A stretch of 64,000 bases of DNA from contig NZ_CP046907.1 in NCBI RefSeq assembly GCF_014083985.1, positions 5,776,501-5,840,500 of the forward strand, read 5' to 3'. Shown here piece after piece: positions 1 to 11,654 of the stretch. Position numbers and translations under genes: made by a program. Source of the stretch: Streptomyces sp. SCUT-3 (GTDB lineage: Bacteria; Actinomycetota; Actinomycetes; Streptomycetales; Streptomycetaceae). The notes under the pieces were generated by a model that ran no database searches, was not told the origin of the DNA, and saw only the letters and a program-made list of their open reading frames with translations. Positions within the stretch are counted from its first letter, which is position 1. Every line of letters starts with the position of its first letter.

Positions 1-1029
1 CTGCTGGAGGTGACCGCGCCGCTGCCCCAGGCGCAGCTGGTGGAGACGTTCCTGCTCAACCAGGTCAGCCACCAGACCGCGGTCGCCTCGAAGGCGGCGC
101 GCTGCGTGATCGCGGCGGCCGGCCGCCCGGTGGTGGACTTCTCGCTGCGGCGCACCCACGGCCTCCAGGCCGGCATGCAGGCCGCCCGGCTCGGCGCGAT
201 GACGGGCTTCGCCGCGACGAGCAACGTCGCCGCGGCCGCCGCGTACGGCATCACAGCCACCGGCACCATGGCCCACTCCTACATCGAGGCGTTCCCCGGC
301 GAGGAGGAGGCCTTCCGGGCCTTCGCCCGCGCCCACCCCGGCCCGGTGACCCTCCTGGTCGACACCTACGACACCGAGGCCGGGACGAGGACGGCGGCGC
401 GGGTGCTGCGGGAGCTGGGGCTCGAACAGGGGTGCGCGGTCCGGCTGGACAGCGGCGACCTGGCGGACCTCGCGGTGCGCGCCCGGCGGATCCTCGACGA
501 CGCGGGGCTGGAGCAGGTGCGGATCGTGGCCAGCGGCGGCCTGGACGAGTACGGGGTCGACGACCTGGTGCGCGCCGGGGCGCCGATCGACGTCTTCGCG
601 GTCGGCACCCGCGTCGGCGTCGCGGCCGACGCGCCGTACCTGGACTCGGCGTACAAGCTCGTGGAGTACGACGGCCGGCCGGTGATGAAGCTGTCCTCGG
701 CGAAGGTGACCGCACCCGCGCCCAAACAGGTCCACCGCCGCCCCGGGCACCCCGACGTGATCGCCCTGCGGGACGAGGAGCCGCCGCCCGGGAGCTCCCC
801 GCTGCTGGAGACGGTGATGCGCGACGGCAGGCGCACCGGCCCGCCGGACACGCTGGACGCCGCGCGGGAGCGGCTCGCCGCCGACCTGGCCGCGCTGCCG
901 GAGGAGGCCCTGCGCGTCCGCGGCCCCCGGCCCCCCCGCCCGGTGGTCTCCGACCGCCTGGCCGAGCTGACGCGGACGGTGCGGCACCGGATCGAGGACG
1001 CCGTCCTGCGGCACCCGCCGCAGCGGTGA
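1..1029 (+). CDS. pncB: nicotinate phosphoribosyltransferase, 5' partial
   Basis: Converts nicotinate and PRPP to nicotinate mononucleotide in the cytosolic NAD salvage (Preiss-Handler) pathway. The frame is open at the first base (codons for LLE precede VTAPLPQAQLVET), so the window cuts the gene; the family usually has about 430 residues, so roughly 90-100 N-terminal residues are missing. Visible family segments are LLNQVSHQTAVASKA, the substrate-pocket stretch DFSLRRTHG, the barrel segment VRLDSGDLADLA and the phosphate-binding region VRIVASGGLDE followed by DVFAVGTRVG. It ends 20 bp from the convergent formate dehydrogenase gene, with no obvious terminator hairpin between them. The assignment is firm; only the start lies outside the window. 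Confidence 0.93.
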   Translation: MLEVTAPLPQAQLVETFLLNQVSHQTAVASKAARCVIAAAGRPVVDFSLRRTHGLQAGMQAARLGAMTGFAATSNVAAAAAYGITATGTMAHSYIEAFPGEEEAFRAFARAHPGPVTLLVDTYDTEAGTRTAARVLRELGLEQGCAVRLDSGDLADLAVRARRILDDAGLEQVRIVASGGLDEYGVDDLVRAGAPIDVFAVGTRVGVAADAPYLDSAYKLVEYDGRPVMKLSSAKVTAPAPKQVHRRPGHPDVIALRDEEPPPGSSPLLETVMRDGRRTGPPDTLDAARERLAADLAALPEEALRVRGPRPPRPVVSDRLAELTRTVRHRIEDAVLRHPPQR

Positions 1030-1049
1030 GCGTCCCTTTGGGCCCGGTG

Positions 1050-3833
1050 TCAGGGACCGGGGCGGCCCGGGCGCAGGCGCACCGCGACGACCTTGTACTC
1101 CGGGCAGGAGGTGACGGTGTCGCCCCGGTCGGAGACGAGGTTGTTCACCCCTCCCGAGGGGAAGTGGAAGGCGCAGAACACCTGCCCCGGGGGCACGTCG
1201 CCGCTGGTCCGGGCGGTGAGCGCGGCCCGGCCGCGGCGGCTCTCGACGGTCAGCGGGTCGCCGTCGCGCAGGCCGAGGCGGGCGGCGTCGTCGGGGTGCA
1301 GGTCGAGCCGTTCGGCGTCCTCGATCCGCAGGTTGTCCGTGCGCCGGGTCATGCTGCCGGAGTTGTAGTGGGGCCAGCGCCGCCCGGTGACCAGCAGCAG
1401 CGGGTATTCGTCGTCCGGCTCCTCCCCGGGCGGCAGGTAGGGGGGCGCCGCGAGGCGGGCGAGCCCGTCGGGGGTGGCGAACCGCTCCCGGTACAGCGCG
1501 GCCGTGCCCGGGCGGCCGGGGTCCGGGCACGGCCAGTGCACCGCCCCCTCCCGGTCCAGCCGCCCGTGGGAGATCCCGGCGAACAGCGGCGCGACGCGCG
1601 CGCACTCGTCCAGGGCGGCGGCGGGGGAGGGGCAGCCCAGGTCGGTGCCGAGCGCCGCGGCGACGGCGTGCACGGCGTCGAAGTCGCTGCGCACCCCCGG
1701 CGGGGCGGCGACGGCGGGGCGCACGCGCTGGAAGCGGCGGTCGAAGTTGACGAACGTGCCGTCCTTCTCCGGCCAGGCGGCGGCCGGCAGGACGACGTCG
1801 GCGCGGCGGGCGGTCTCCGACAGGAACAGCTCGCTGCACACGACCAGCGGGCAGGCGTCCAGCGCCTCGGCGACCCGGGAGGAGTCCGGGTCGGTGGCGC
1901 ACACGTCCTCCCCGACCACCCACAGGGCCCGCAGCCGGCCCTCCCGCGCGGCGGCGAACATCTGCGGGATGCGCAGCCCGGGGCGGTCGGGGACCTCCGC
2001 GCCCCACACCCGCCCGGCACGCCGGCGCGCGGCCGGATCGGCGATCCTCCCGCTGCCGGGCAGCGCGTCGGGCAGCGCCCCCATGTCGGAGGCGCCCTGG
2101 ACGTTGTTCTGGCCGCGCAGCGGGCTGATCCCGAAGCCGCGCCCGGTGCCGACGGCCCCGCGCAGGATCGCCAGGTTGGCCAGGGAACGCACCCCGTCGG
2201 TGCCGTGCAGGTGCTCGGTGACGCCGAGCCCGTACAGGATCGCCGGGCGCTCGGCGGTCCCGTACAGCCGGGCGGCGCGGACCACGTCGCCGGCCGGCAC
2301 CCCGGTGATCCCCTCGACGCGGTCGGGCGGGTGGTCGGCGAGCAGCGCGGTCAGCTCCTCCACCCCGGACGCCCGGTGGCGCAGGAAGTCGCCGTCGACC
2401 AGGCCCTCGGCGACCAGCACGTGGGCGAGCCCGTGGAACAGGGCGACGTTGGTGCCCGGCCGGGGCCGCAGGTGCACGTCGGCGTGGCGGGCCAGTCCGA
2501 CCCTGCGCGGGTCGGCGACGACCAGCCGCGCCCCGCGCAGGGCGCGCTGCAGCAGCCGCGCCCCGACGACCGGGTGGGCCTCGACGGGGTTGGCGCCGAC
2601 CACCAGCAGGCAGTCGGCCCGCTCGACGTCGTCGAAGGAGTCGGTGCCGCCGGGCAGCCCGAAGGAGGCGGTGAGCCCCGCGGCCGACGGGGCGTGGCAC
2701 AGGCGGGAGCAGTTGTCGACGTTGTTGGTGCCGATCGCCACCCTCATGAACTTCTGCAGCAGGTAGTTCTCCTCGTTGGTGGCGCGGGCCGAGGAGATCG
2801 CCGCCACGCTGTCGGGGCCGCCCCCGCGCACGGCCTCCCGCAGCCCGCGGGCGACGTGCTCGACGGCCTCGTCCCAGCCGGCCGGCTCCAGCCGGCCGCC
2901 GCGGCGCAGCAGGGGGCGGACGATCCGCTCCGGGGAGGTCAGGAACCCGTGGGCGAAGCGGCCCTTGGCGCAGGCGTGCCCGCGGTTGACCGGGCCGTCC
3001 GGGGCGGGGGAGACCACCGTGACCCGCCCGTCGACGGCGTGGACGTCCAGGGCGCAGCCGACCCCGCAGTAGCCGCAGGTGGTGCGGGTGACCGTCCGCC
3101 GGGGCCCGGCCGGGACGGCGGACTGCCCGGTACCGCCGGCCTGTCCGGTCCCGGGGATTCCGGCGTCCCCGGCGTCCCCGGTGGCTGTGAGCAGTCCGGC
3201 GGCCAGGGCCTGCCCGGGCTCGGTGAGCGCCCCGCTGGGGCAGGTGTCGACGCAGCCGCCGCAGGCCACGCAGTCCGAGTCGGCCCACGCGCCGCCGGTG
3301 CCGGGGGCGACCACCGTCTCCGCGCCCCGGCCGGACATGGTGATGGCGAAGGTGCCCTGGACCTCGGCGCACATGCGCACGCACCGGCCGCAGGCGATGC
3401 ACAGGTCCCGGTCCAGGTGCACGTACGGGTGGGAGTCGTCCCGGCCCCGCCCGCCCGCGCCGCGGGCCGCCCCGGGGCCGATCCCCAGTTCCCCGCAGAC
3501 CCGCGCCAGCTCCTGCCCGCCGGGCAGGCCGGGCGACAGGGCCCGGGGCGGGAGGGCCGACACGATCAGCTCCACGGCGTCGCGGCGCAGTCCGTGCAGC
3601 TCCTCGCCCCCGGTCTCCACCCGCGTCCCGGCCGCGGCCGGGGTCACGCAGGCCGCGACCGTCCGGCCGTCGGCCCGAACCAGGCAGGTCCGGCACGACC
3701 CCGCCGGGGTCAGCCGGTCGTCGTGGCACAGCGCCGGCAGGCCGATGCCGGCCGCGCGCGCCGCGGCCAGCAGCGAGGCGCCCTCCTCCACCGTGACGGC
3801 GGTGCCGTCGACCTCCATCCGGATCCGGGTCAA
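1050..3833 (-). CDS. formate dehydrogenase, molybdopterin (alpha) subunit
   Basis: Catalytic subunit of a soluble NAD-linked formate dehydrogenase, oxidising formate to CO2. About 927 residues. Domains in order: N-terminal [2Fe-2S] plant-ferredoxin-like domain (LPALCHDDRLTPAGSCRTC), NuoG-like His/Cys cluster region, two 4Fe-4S ferredoxin motifs (CIACGRCVRMC and CVACGGCVDTC), then the molybdopterin oxidoreductase domain opening with CGYCGVGC and carrying the putative Mo-ligand Cys in NCSRLCHAPSAAGL. This Cys is encoded as Cys, not selenocysteine. The C-terminal dinucleotide-binding domain ends the protein. I chose the TTG at 3833 because it overlaps the stop of the upstream gene (TTGA); an in-frame ATG lies at 3818. 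No fdhD-like gene is in the window. Confidence 0.9.
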   Translation of the reverse strand: MTRIRMEVDGTAVTVEEGASLLAAARAAGIGLPALCHDDRLTPAGSCRTCLVRADGRTVAACVTPAAAGTRVETGGEELHGLRRDAVELIVSALPPRALSPGLPGGQELARVCGELGIGPGAARGAGGRGRDDSHPYVHLDRDLCIACGRCVRMCAEVQGTFAITMSGRGAETVVAPGTGGAWADSDCVACGGCVDTCPSGALTEPGQALAAGLLTATGDAGDAGIPGTGQAGGTGQSAVPAGPRRTVTRTTCGYCGVGCALDVHAVDGRVTVVSPAPDGPVNRGHACAKGRFAHGFLTSPERIVRPLLRRGGRLEPAGWDEAVEHVARGLREAVRGGGPDSVAAISSARATNEENYLLQKFMRVAIGTNNVDNCSRLCHAPSAAGLTASFGLPGGTDSFDDVERADCLLVVGANPVEAHPVVGARLLQRALRGARLVVADPRRVGLARHADVHLRPRPGTNVALFHGLAHVLVAEGLVDGDFLRHRASGVEELTALLADHPPDRVEGITGVPAGDVVRAARLYGTAERPAILYGLGVTEHLHGTDGVRSLANLAILRGAVGTGRGFGISPLRGQNNVQGASDMGALPDALPGSGRIADPAARRRAGRVWGAEVPDRPGLRIPQMFAAAREGRLRALWVVGEDVCATDPDSSRVAEALDACPLVVCSELFLSETARRADVVLPAAAWPEKDGTFVNFDRRFQRVRPAVAAPPGVRSDFDAVHAVAAALGTDLGCPSPAAALDECARVAPLFAGISHGRLDREGAVHWPCPDPGRPGTAALYRERFATPDGLARLAAPPYLPPGEEPDDEYPLLLVTGRRWPHYNSGSMTRRTDNLRIEDAERLDLHPDDAARLGLRDGDPLTVESRRGRAALTARTSGDVPPGQVFCAFHFPSGGVNNLVSDRGDTVTSCPEYKVVAVRLRPGRPGP

Positions 3834-5550
3834 CGTCCCTCCCAGCCGGCGAGCCGGTCCCCGTAGGCGCGGGCGAGGCTGCGCACCGCGTCGGGGACCC
3901 GGCGGCCGAACGCGCACAGGCTCGCGCCTGCCATCAGCCGCAGCATCCGCCCGTACTCCGGGCCCGGCGGCGTGCCCGCCGCCGCGTGCTCCAGGCCCCG
4001 GCGGGAGCCGACCCGGCAGGGCGAGCACGCCCCGCAGCTCTCGGCGTCGGCGAACTCCCACACATGCCGGAGCACCCGCAGCGGCTCCACGTCCCGGTCG
4101 AAGGCGACCAGGCCCGCGTGGCCCATGGCCGCGCCCCGGGCCGCCAGTGCGCGCTCGCTCAGCGGCACGTCCAGGTCGTCGGCGGCCAGGAAGCCGCCCA
4201 GCGGCCCGCCGACCTGCACCACGGCCGGCTCCGAGCCGGGCCGCGGCCCGCCGCCGAGGTCCTGGACGATCCGCGACAGCGGGTGCCCAGTTCGACCTCG
4301 TAGCAGCCCGGCCGGGCGAACCGCTCCGACAGGCAGACCAGCTTCGTGCCGGGCTCGCCCGGCACGCCCCGCCGGGCCCAGGCGGCGCCGCCGCGCCGCA
4401 CGATCCAGGGCAGCGCCGCCAGCGTCTCGACGTTGTTGACCACGGTCGGGGCGTCCCACAGGCCGGCCCGCGTCGGGTACGGCGGCCGCGGGCGGGCGCA
4501 CCCGCGGCCGCCCTCCAGCCCGGCGATCAGGGCGGTCTCCTCGCCCGCCACGTAGGACCCGGCGCCCTCGGCGACCCCGACGTCCAGGTCCGTCCCGCTG
4601 CCGTGGACGTCCCGGCCCAGGTGCCCGTCGGCGTACGCCCGCCGAACCTGCTCGCGCATCGCGGCCAGCGCCCGCGGGTACTCCGACCGGACGAGCACGA
4701 CGCCGCGGCGGGCACCGCAGGCGAAGCAGGCCAGCGCCAGGCCCTCCAGGACCCGCCCGGGGTCGGACTCCATCAGCAGCCGGTCGGCGTAGGAGCCGGG
4801 GTCGCCCTCGTCGCCGTTGGCGACCACCACGGTCCCCGGCGACCCGCCGGCCGCCGCCCACTTGGCGGCCACCGGGAACCCGGCCCCGCCCCGCCCGCGC
4901 AGCCCGGCCACCGACACCTCGGCCCGCACCTGCTCCGGCGTGCCGCAGGAGACGGTGCGCGGCCACACCTGCCATGCCGCCTCCCCGGCGACGACACCGC
5001 CCAGCAGGGCCGGGTCGCCGGTGGCGTCGGCGGCCGGCACGGGCGGCGCGGCGGGCGCGGGCGGTGCGGCGGGCCGTCCGCCGCCCCCGGCGGCCTGCGC
5101 GGCGAGCCGCCCGGCCAGGTCCGGCCCGGTGAGCACGGTGCCGCCGTCGAGGCAGGCGGGCGCCGCGTAGCAGTGGCCGAGGCAGCGCACGGCCTGCAGC
5201 GAGACCGAGCCGTCCGCCGCCGCGGCGCCCGTACGGACCCCCAGCGCCTCCTCGACCCCGTCCGGGGGCCGGCCGCCCCGCGCGGCGAAGCACGCGGCCC
5301 CGGTGCACACCCGCACGTGGCGGCGCCCGTGCGGGGCGGCCAGGTCCGCGTAGTAGTCGGCCGGCCCGAGGCCGGCGGCCGCCGGCAGCCCCAGGGCCCC
5401 GGCCACCGCGGGCGCCCACGCGGCGGTCGGGCCGGTGCTGCGGGCCCGCGCCCGGCGCAGGGCCTCCAGCAGCACGCCGTCGGCGCCCCTGCTGCGTCCG
5501 ACCAGGGCGCGCAGCGCGTCGAAGTGTTCGGCCGAGTCCGCGGGATCCAT
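3830..5550 (-). CDS. formate dehydrogenase beta subunit, NuoE-NuoF fusion (frame break)
   Basis: NADH-forming diaphorase subunit passing electrons from the alpha subunit to NAD+. The N-terminal part is a NuoE-like thioredoxin-fold [2Fe-2S] domain (CTGAACF, then [11 protein letters not shown]). The rest is NuoF-like, with the FMN/NADH region [16 protein letters not shown] and [13 protein letters not shown], and a C-terminal 4Fe-4S motif [12 protein letters not shown]. The frame breaks at 4281-4283, inside [17 protein letters not shown]: one extra G in the GGG run restores a continuous protein of about 573 residues. The iron-sulfur motif lies beyond the break, so I treat it as a sequence error. 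The ATG at 5550 is chosen because the NuoE-like alignment begins soon after it. It is coupled to the alpha subunit by a TTGA overlap. Confidence 0.85.
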
Positions 5551-5578
5551 GGGATCCAGCCTGCGACCGGTCCCGCCG

Positions 5579-5612
5579 CCCCGCATCCGGGCCCGCCCCG
5601 CATCCGGGCCCG
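5579..5612. repeat. two tandem copies of a 17-bp unit between divergent operons
   Basis: The unit CCCCGCATCCGGGCCCG occurs twice back to back, in the 236-bp gap between the leftward formate dehydrogenase genes and the rightward acetyl-CoA synthetase operon. The exact duplication could be a pair of regulator sites for the divergent promoters or a simple slippage product. No clear -10/-35 pair was seen with it. Confidence 0.5.
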
Positions 5613-5786
5613 TCCCGGCCGGCCCCTCCGCCCGGTCGCGGCCCTCCCGGGGCACCCGGAGAATGGGCGCAGGAGACATGTTCGTGCACGGGTGCGGCGG
5701 CGGGAACGCCGCGGTACCGCCTCGGGGCGCAGCACGGCGTCCGCCCGGCCGCCCCGGCCGGGCGGCCGACCACGGAGGCCGAATCC

Positions 5787-7580
5787 ATGGCGCACGAGGT
5801 CATCCGCAAGACCGCCGCCCCGGCCGTGGCCCCCAACCTGGCCGACTACGACCGGGCCCGCGCCTCGTTCGACTGGCAGCAGGCCCGGGACGGGCTCGCC
5901 GGGCTGCCGGACGGCAGGGGCGTCAACATCGCCCACGAGGCCGTGGACCGGCACGTCGCGGAGGGCCGGGGCGACCGCACCGCGCTGCGCTGCGTGGGCC
6001 GCGACGACCGGGTGCGGCCGGTCACCTACGCCGGGCTGGCCCGCCGCTCCGCACGGTTCGCCAACGTCCTGCGCGGCCTGGGGGTCGGCCGCGGCGACCG
6101 CGTCTTCACCCTCCTGGGGCGCTGCCCGGAGCTGTACGAGACCGCGCTGGGCACGCTGAAGAACACCAGCGTGCTGTGCCCTCTGTTCTCCGCCTTCGGA
6201 CCGGAGCCGGTGCGGCAGCGGATGCGGCTGGGCGGCGCCCGCGTCCTGGTCACCACCGGGGAGCTGTACCGGCGCAAGGTCGCCGGGATCCGGCAGGAAC
6301 TGCCCGGCCTGGAGCACGTCCTCCTCGTCGGCCCGGAGGACGAGCCGCCACCCGGCACCTCCTCCTACGAGGAGCTGACGGACGCGGCGCCGCAGGACTT
6401 CACGATCCCGCCCACCGACGGCGAGGACACGGCGCTGCTGCACTTCACCAGCGGCACCACCGGGACCCCCAAGGGCGCCGTCCACGTCCACGGGGCCGTC
6501 GCCGCCCACCGGGCCACCGCCGCCTTCGCCCTCGACCTGCACCCGGACGACGTGTTCTGGTGCACCGCCGACCCCGGATGGGTCACCGGCACCTCCTACG
6601 GCATCGTCGCCCCGCTCGCCCTGGGCGCGACCGTCGTGGTCGACGAGGGCGACTTCGACGCCCGGCGCTGGTACCGCATCCTGGCCGACGAGCACGTCAC
6701 CGTCTGGTACACCGCCCCCACCGCGGTGCGGATGCTGATGCGCGCCACCCCCCGGCAGGGCCCCCACGACCTGCCGCGCGGCTACGACCTGTCCCGCCTG
6801 CGCTTCGTCGCCAGCGTCGGCGAACCCCTCAACCCCGAGGCCGTGCTGTGGGGCCGGGACGTGCTCGGCCTGCCGGTGCACGACAACTGGTGGCAGACCG
6901 AGACCGGCTGCATCATGATCGCCAACTTCGCGGCGTGCGACATCCGCCCCGGCTCCATGGGCCGCCCGCTGCCCGGCGTGGAGGCGGCGGTCCTGGAGTG
7001 CGGCGAGGACGGCCGCGCCCTGGTCGTCGGAGGCCGCGTCACCGTCCTGGAGCGGCCGGACGCCGACGGCGAACTGGCGCTGCGCCCCGGATGGCCGTCG
7101 ATGTTCCGCGGCTACCTGGACGACGAGGCCCGCACGGCGGCCTGCTTCGCCGACGGCTGGTACCTCACCGGAGACCTGGCGCGCCGCGACGCGGACGGGT
7201 ACTTCTGGTTCGTCGGGCGCGCCGACGACGTCATCAAGTCCGCCGGGCACCTCATCGGCCCGTTCGAGGTGGAGAGCGCCCTGATGGAGCACCCGGCGGT
7301 CGCCGAGGCCGGGGTGATCGGCCGCCCCGACGAGGTCGCGGGCACCGTCGTCAAGGCCTTCGTGTCGCTGCGGCCGGGCGTGGAACCGGGGCCCGGCCTG
7401 CAGCGCGAACTCCTCGCCTTCGCCCGCCGCAGGCTCGGCCCGGCCGTCGCGCCCCGCGAGATCGCCTTCGACCAGGACCTCCCCAGGACCCGCAGCGGCA
7501 AGGTCGTGCGCCGCCTGCTGCGCGCCCGCGAACTCGGCCTCCCCGAAGGCGACGTGTCCACGTTGGAAGGAACACCGTGA
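5787..7580 (+). CDS. acsA: acetyl-CoA synthetase (AMP-forming), AcsA type
   Basis: Activates acetate (or a similar short acid) to acyl-CoA through an acyl-AMP. 597 residues, the size of the Bacillus AcsA class rather than the 650-residue Acs class. ANL-family motifs are in order: P-loop-like [17 protein letters not shown] near residue 215, the acyl/AMP region DNWWQTETG near 365, STGD-like [10 protein letters not shown] near 455, and the C-terminal catalytic lysine in [10 protein letters not shown]. It heads a five-gene operon: its TGA overlaps the GTG of the E1 alpha gene (GTGA). An upstream GGAGG about 8 bases before the ATG supports this start. Substrate range cannot be read from the sequence; acetate is inferred from the family. 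Confidence 0.87.
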   Translation: MAHEVIRKTAAPAVAPNLADYDRARASFDWQQARDGLAGLPDGRGVNIAHEAVDRHVAEGRGDRTALRCVGRDDRVRPVTYAGLARRSARFANVLRGLGVGRGDRVFTLLGRCPELYETALGTLKNTSVLCPLFSAFGPEPVRQRMRLGGARVLVTTGELYRRKVAGIRQELPGLEHVLLVGPEDEPPPGTSSYEELTDAAPQDFTIPPTDGEDTALLHFTSGTTGTPKGAVHVHGAVAAHRATAAFALDLHPDDVFWCTADPGWVTGTSYGIVAPLALGATVVVDEGDFDARRWYRILADEHVTVWYTAPTAVRMLMRATPRQGPHDLPRGYDLSRLRFVASVGEPLNPEAVLWGRDVLGLPVHDNWWQTETGCIMIANFAACDIRPGSMGRPLPGVEAAVLECGEDGRALVVGGRVTVLERPDADGELALRPGWPSMFRGYLDDEARTAACFADGWYLTGDLARRDADGYFWFVGRADDVIKSAGHLIGPFEVESALMEHPAVAEAGVIGRPDEVAGTVVKAFVSLRPGVEPGPGLQRELLAFARRRLGPAVAPREIAFDQDLPRTRSGKVVRRLLRARELGLPEGDVSTLEGTP

Positions 7581-8643
7581 CCCCCGCCCGCCAGTCCCCG
7601 CCCCGTCCCGGCCGCAGGAACGCGCGCGCCGCCGCCCCGGCGGCCCCCGCCCCTCCGGCGGCCCCCGCCGTCACGCCGCCCGCGCCGACCCGCCTGGACC
7701 TGCTGCGCACGATGCTGCTCGTGCGCCACTTCGAGGAGCGCTGCTTCGAGCTCTACAGCGGCCGGGAGATCCGCGGCTTCCTCCACCTGTACACGGGGGA
7801 GGAGGCCGTCGCAGCCGGCGTCACCGCGGCCCTCGCCCCGGACGACGCCGTGGTCTCCACCTACCGCGACCACGGCCACGCCCTGGCCCGCGGCGTCCCG
7901 GCCGACGCCGTGATGGCCGAGATGTTCGGGAAGGCCACCGGTACCAGCGGGGGCCGCGGGGGCTCGATGCACATCTTCGACGTGTCCCGGCGCTTCTACG
8001 GCGGCAACGCCATCGTCGGCGGCGGGCTCCCCCTGGCCGCGGGCCTCGCCCTCGCCGACCGCATGCGCGACACCGGCCGCGTCACCTGCTGCTTCTTCGG
8101 CGACGGGGCCTTCGCCGAGGGCGAGTTCCACGAGACCGCCAACCTCGCCGCCCTGTGGCGGCTGCCGCTGCTCCTCGCCTGCGAGAACAACCTCTACGCC
8201 ATGGGGACGAAACTCGCCCACGAGCACGCCGTCACCGACCTGGCGCTGCGCGCCGCCTCCTACGGCATGCCCGCCTGGTCGGTCGACGGCATGGACGCCA
8301 CCGCCGTGGCCCTGGCCGCCCGGCAGGCCGTCGACGGCGTCCGCGGCGGCGGCGGGCCGTACTTCCTGGAACTGCGCACCTACCGCTTCCGCGCCCACTC
8401 GATGTACGACCCGGACCGGTACCGCAGCAAGGAGGAGATCGCCCGCTGGCGCGCCCGCGACCCCGTCACCGCCCTGGCCGCCCGCATGCGCGTCGACGGC
8501 GAACTCGACGACGACGCGCTCAAGAAACTGGAGGACCTGGCCGCCCGCGAGGTCGAGGACGCGGTGGAGGCCGCCCGGGCCGCCCCCGAGGAGCCGGCGG
8601 CCGACCTGCTGCGCCACGTGGTGTCCCCGGCGGAGGAGCCGGC

Positions 8644-8647
<4 letters not shown>
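7577..8647 (+). CDS. pdhA: pyruvate dehydrogenase E1 component, alpha subunit
   Basis: ThDP-dependent decarboxylase subunit of a 2-oxoacid dehydrogenase complex. 356 residues. The core begins [18 protein letters not shown] after an Ala/Pro-rich 40-residue extension. The ThDP motif runs from [18 protein letters not shown] to CENNLYAM, and the regulatory-loop region [16 protein letters not shown] is typical of E1 alpha. GTG 7577 is chosen because it overlaps the stop of acsA (GTGA). The closest functional classes are pyruvate and acetoin dehydrogenases; the substrate is not proved. The co-transcribed acetyl-CoA synthetase suggests the operon as a whole makes acetyl groups. Confidence 0.87.
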
Positions 8648-9671
<1,024 letters not shown>

Positions 9672-9675
<4 letters not shown>

Positions 9676-11372
9676 CCGTGCCCGAGTTCACGATGCCGGC
9701 GCTCGGCGCGGACATGGAGGAGGGCACCCTCCTCGAATGGCTCGTGCACCCCGGGGACCGGGTGCACCGGGGCGAGGTGGTCGCGGTCATCGAGACGGCG
9801 AAGTCCACGGTCGAGATCGAGTCCTTCGACGAGGGGACGGTCGAGCGGCTGCTGGTCGGACCCGGCACGAGGGTGCCCGTGGGCGCGCCCCTGGCGGTCA
9901 TCGCCCCCGGCGCCGCCGCAGGCGCCCCGCCGGAGCCGCCGAGCCCGGCCGGGCCGGCCCGCGCGGCCGAACCCGCACACACGGCAGAACCCGCCCGCGG
10001 CGCCGGCCCGGCCGAGCAGCGGGAGCGGCGCGGGCCGAGCGGCCCGGCTGCCGAGCCGGTCGGGCAGGCCGAGCCGGCCGGGCAGGCCGAGCCGGCCGGG
10101 CAGGCCGAGCCGGCCGGGCGGCCCCTGCCCGGCGGCCGCCCTGCCGCCGCCGAGCCCGCGGTACCCGCCGCCGGACTCCCGGGACCCGCTTCCGGACCCG
10201 CGCACGCCCCGGCCCCGGGGGCCGGGGCGACGTTCTCCCCGCTGGTGCGCCACCTCGCCGAGCAGGAACGCGTGGACCTGTCGGCCGTCCGCGGCACCGG
10301 CAGGGGCGGGAGGGTCACCCGGTCCGACGTCCGCCACGCCGCCCGCACCGGGGCGCGCCCGCGCGTGACGCCGTTCGCCCGCCGCCTCGCGGCCGAACTC
10401 GGCGTCGACCCGGCCAAAGTCCGCGGCACCGGCCCGGACGGAGCCGTCCGCGCCGACGACGTCCGGCGCGCCGCCGCCCGCACGTCCGCCGCCCGCACGT
10501 CCGCCGCCCGCACGTCCGCGGACCGGCCCGCCCGGCCCGCCTCCGCACCGACGGAGGCCCCGGCCCCCGCGCCGGAGGCCCCGGCCGTCGTCCCTCCGGC
10601 GCCGGAGCGGCCCGGGGCCGTCGCAGGGGGAGAGTGGGAACCAGGACCGGAAGCGGCCCCCGCCGCACCCGCCCCCGCACCCGCCCCCGCACCCGCCTCC
10701 GCCGACCGGCAGGCCGCCCTGCGGCGGGCCGTCGGCGCGCTGATGAGCCGGTCCAAGCACGAGATCCCGCACTACTACCTGTCCACGACCGTCGACCTCG
10801 CCGCCGCCGTGGCGTGGATGCGCGACCACAACCGCGCCTGCCCGGTGGCCGAGCGGCTCGTCCCGGCGGCCCTGCTGCTCAAGGCGGCGGCGCTCGGCGC
10901 CCGCGAGGTGCCCGAGGTCAACGGCTTCTGGACCGACGACCGCTTCGTGCCGGGCGGCGGCGTCCACCTGGGAGTGGCGGTGTCGCTGCGCGGCGGCGGC
11001 CTGCTGGCCCCCGCCCTGCGCGACGCCGACACCCTTCCGCTGCCCCGGCTGATGTCCGCCCTGCGGGACCTGGTCGCGCGGGCCCGCACCGGACGGCTGC
11101 GCGGCTCCGAGGCCGGCGACCCCACGATCACGGTGACCAACCTCGGGGACCAGGGAGTGGAGGCCGTCTTCGGCGTGATCTACCCGCCGCAGGTCGCCCT
11201 CGTCGGCTTCGGCAGGGTCACCGAGCGCCCCGTCGCGGTCGACGGGATGCTCGGGGTGCGCCCCGCGGTCACCGCCACCCTCTCCGCCGACCACCGCGCG
11301 GGCGACGGCGCGGTCGGCGCCCGCTACCTGTCCGCCGTGGACCGCCTGCTGCAGAAACCGGAGGAGCTTTGA
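9672..11372 (+). CDS. pdhC: dihydrolipoamide acetyltransferase (E2) with two peripheral-subunit-binding domains
   Basis: Core acyltransferase of the complex, moving acetyl from lipoamide to CoA. 566 residues. An N-terminal lipoyl domain has its lysine at K44 in [13 protein letters not shown] long Pro/Ala linker follows, with an 18-bp tandem repeat encoding EPAGQA. Two E3/E1-binding domains lie near residues 187-223 ([20 protein letters not shown]) and 232-268 ([20 protein letters not shown]). The catalytic domain ends with the active-site signature DHRAGDG near 539. Most bacterial E2s carry a single binding domain. GTG 9672 overlaps the previous stop (GTGA). No E3 (lipoamide dehydrogenase) gene is nearby, so E3 must come from elsewhere in the genome. 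Confidence 0.88.
10062..10115 (+). repeat. 18-bp tandem repeat in the E2 linker
   Basis: Three exact copies of GGGCAGGCCGAGCCGGCC encode the repeated linker peptide around EPAGQA. A second short repeat, three copies of a 15-bp unit encoding ARTSA, lies near 10470-10515. Both are in frame and lengthen the flexible linkers of the acyltransferase; such tracts are length-variable between strains. Confidence 0.8.
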
Positions 11373-11614
11373 CCGAGAAAGAGGCGCTGGACGTGGTCAA
11401 GGACGCCGTGCGCGGCATCGTCCCCGACGCGGACTTCACCCGCATCGCCCCGGACGACCGCTTCCGCGACGCCCTGGAACTGGACTCCCTCGACTTCCTC
11501 ACCCTCGTCGAGGACCTCGTGAACCGCACCGGCTGCCGCATCGACGAGGACGACTACCCGAGGCTGGCCACTCTTGCCGGGGCGGCCGCCCTCCTGGCCG
11601 AACGGGCCCCCTGA
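11369..11614 (+). CDS. acyl carrier protein, last gene of the PDH operon
   Basis: Small acidic carrier of 81 residues. The phosphopantetheine attachment site is S40 in LELDSLDFLTLVED, and the surrounding DDRF-DALELDS pattern is typical of ACPs. It starts at TTG 11369, overlapping the stop of the E2 gene (TTGA), so it is translated with the PDH genes. No ketosynthase or other fatty-acid/polyketide gene lies nearby. The context suggests it accepts acetyl made by the synthetase or the dehydrogenase, but its partner is unknown. Confidence 0.85.
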   Translation: MTEKEALDVVKDAVRGIVPDADFTRIAPDDRFRDALELDSLDFLTLVEDLVNRTGCRIDEDDYPRLATLAGAAALLAERAP

Positions 11615-11654
11615 GGTTCCCCCGGCTGTCGGACCCTTCCACTACGGTGCCGGG

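Noticed and set aside
432-3866. 1144-codon open frame on the + strand
   Set aside because: It lies antisense to the formate dehydrogenase gene and is Gly/Arg/Pro-rich with no domain; long antisense frames are normal at this GC content.
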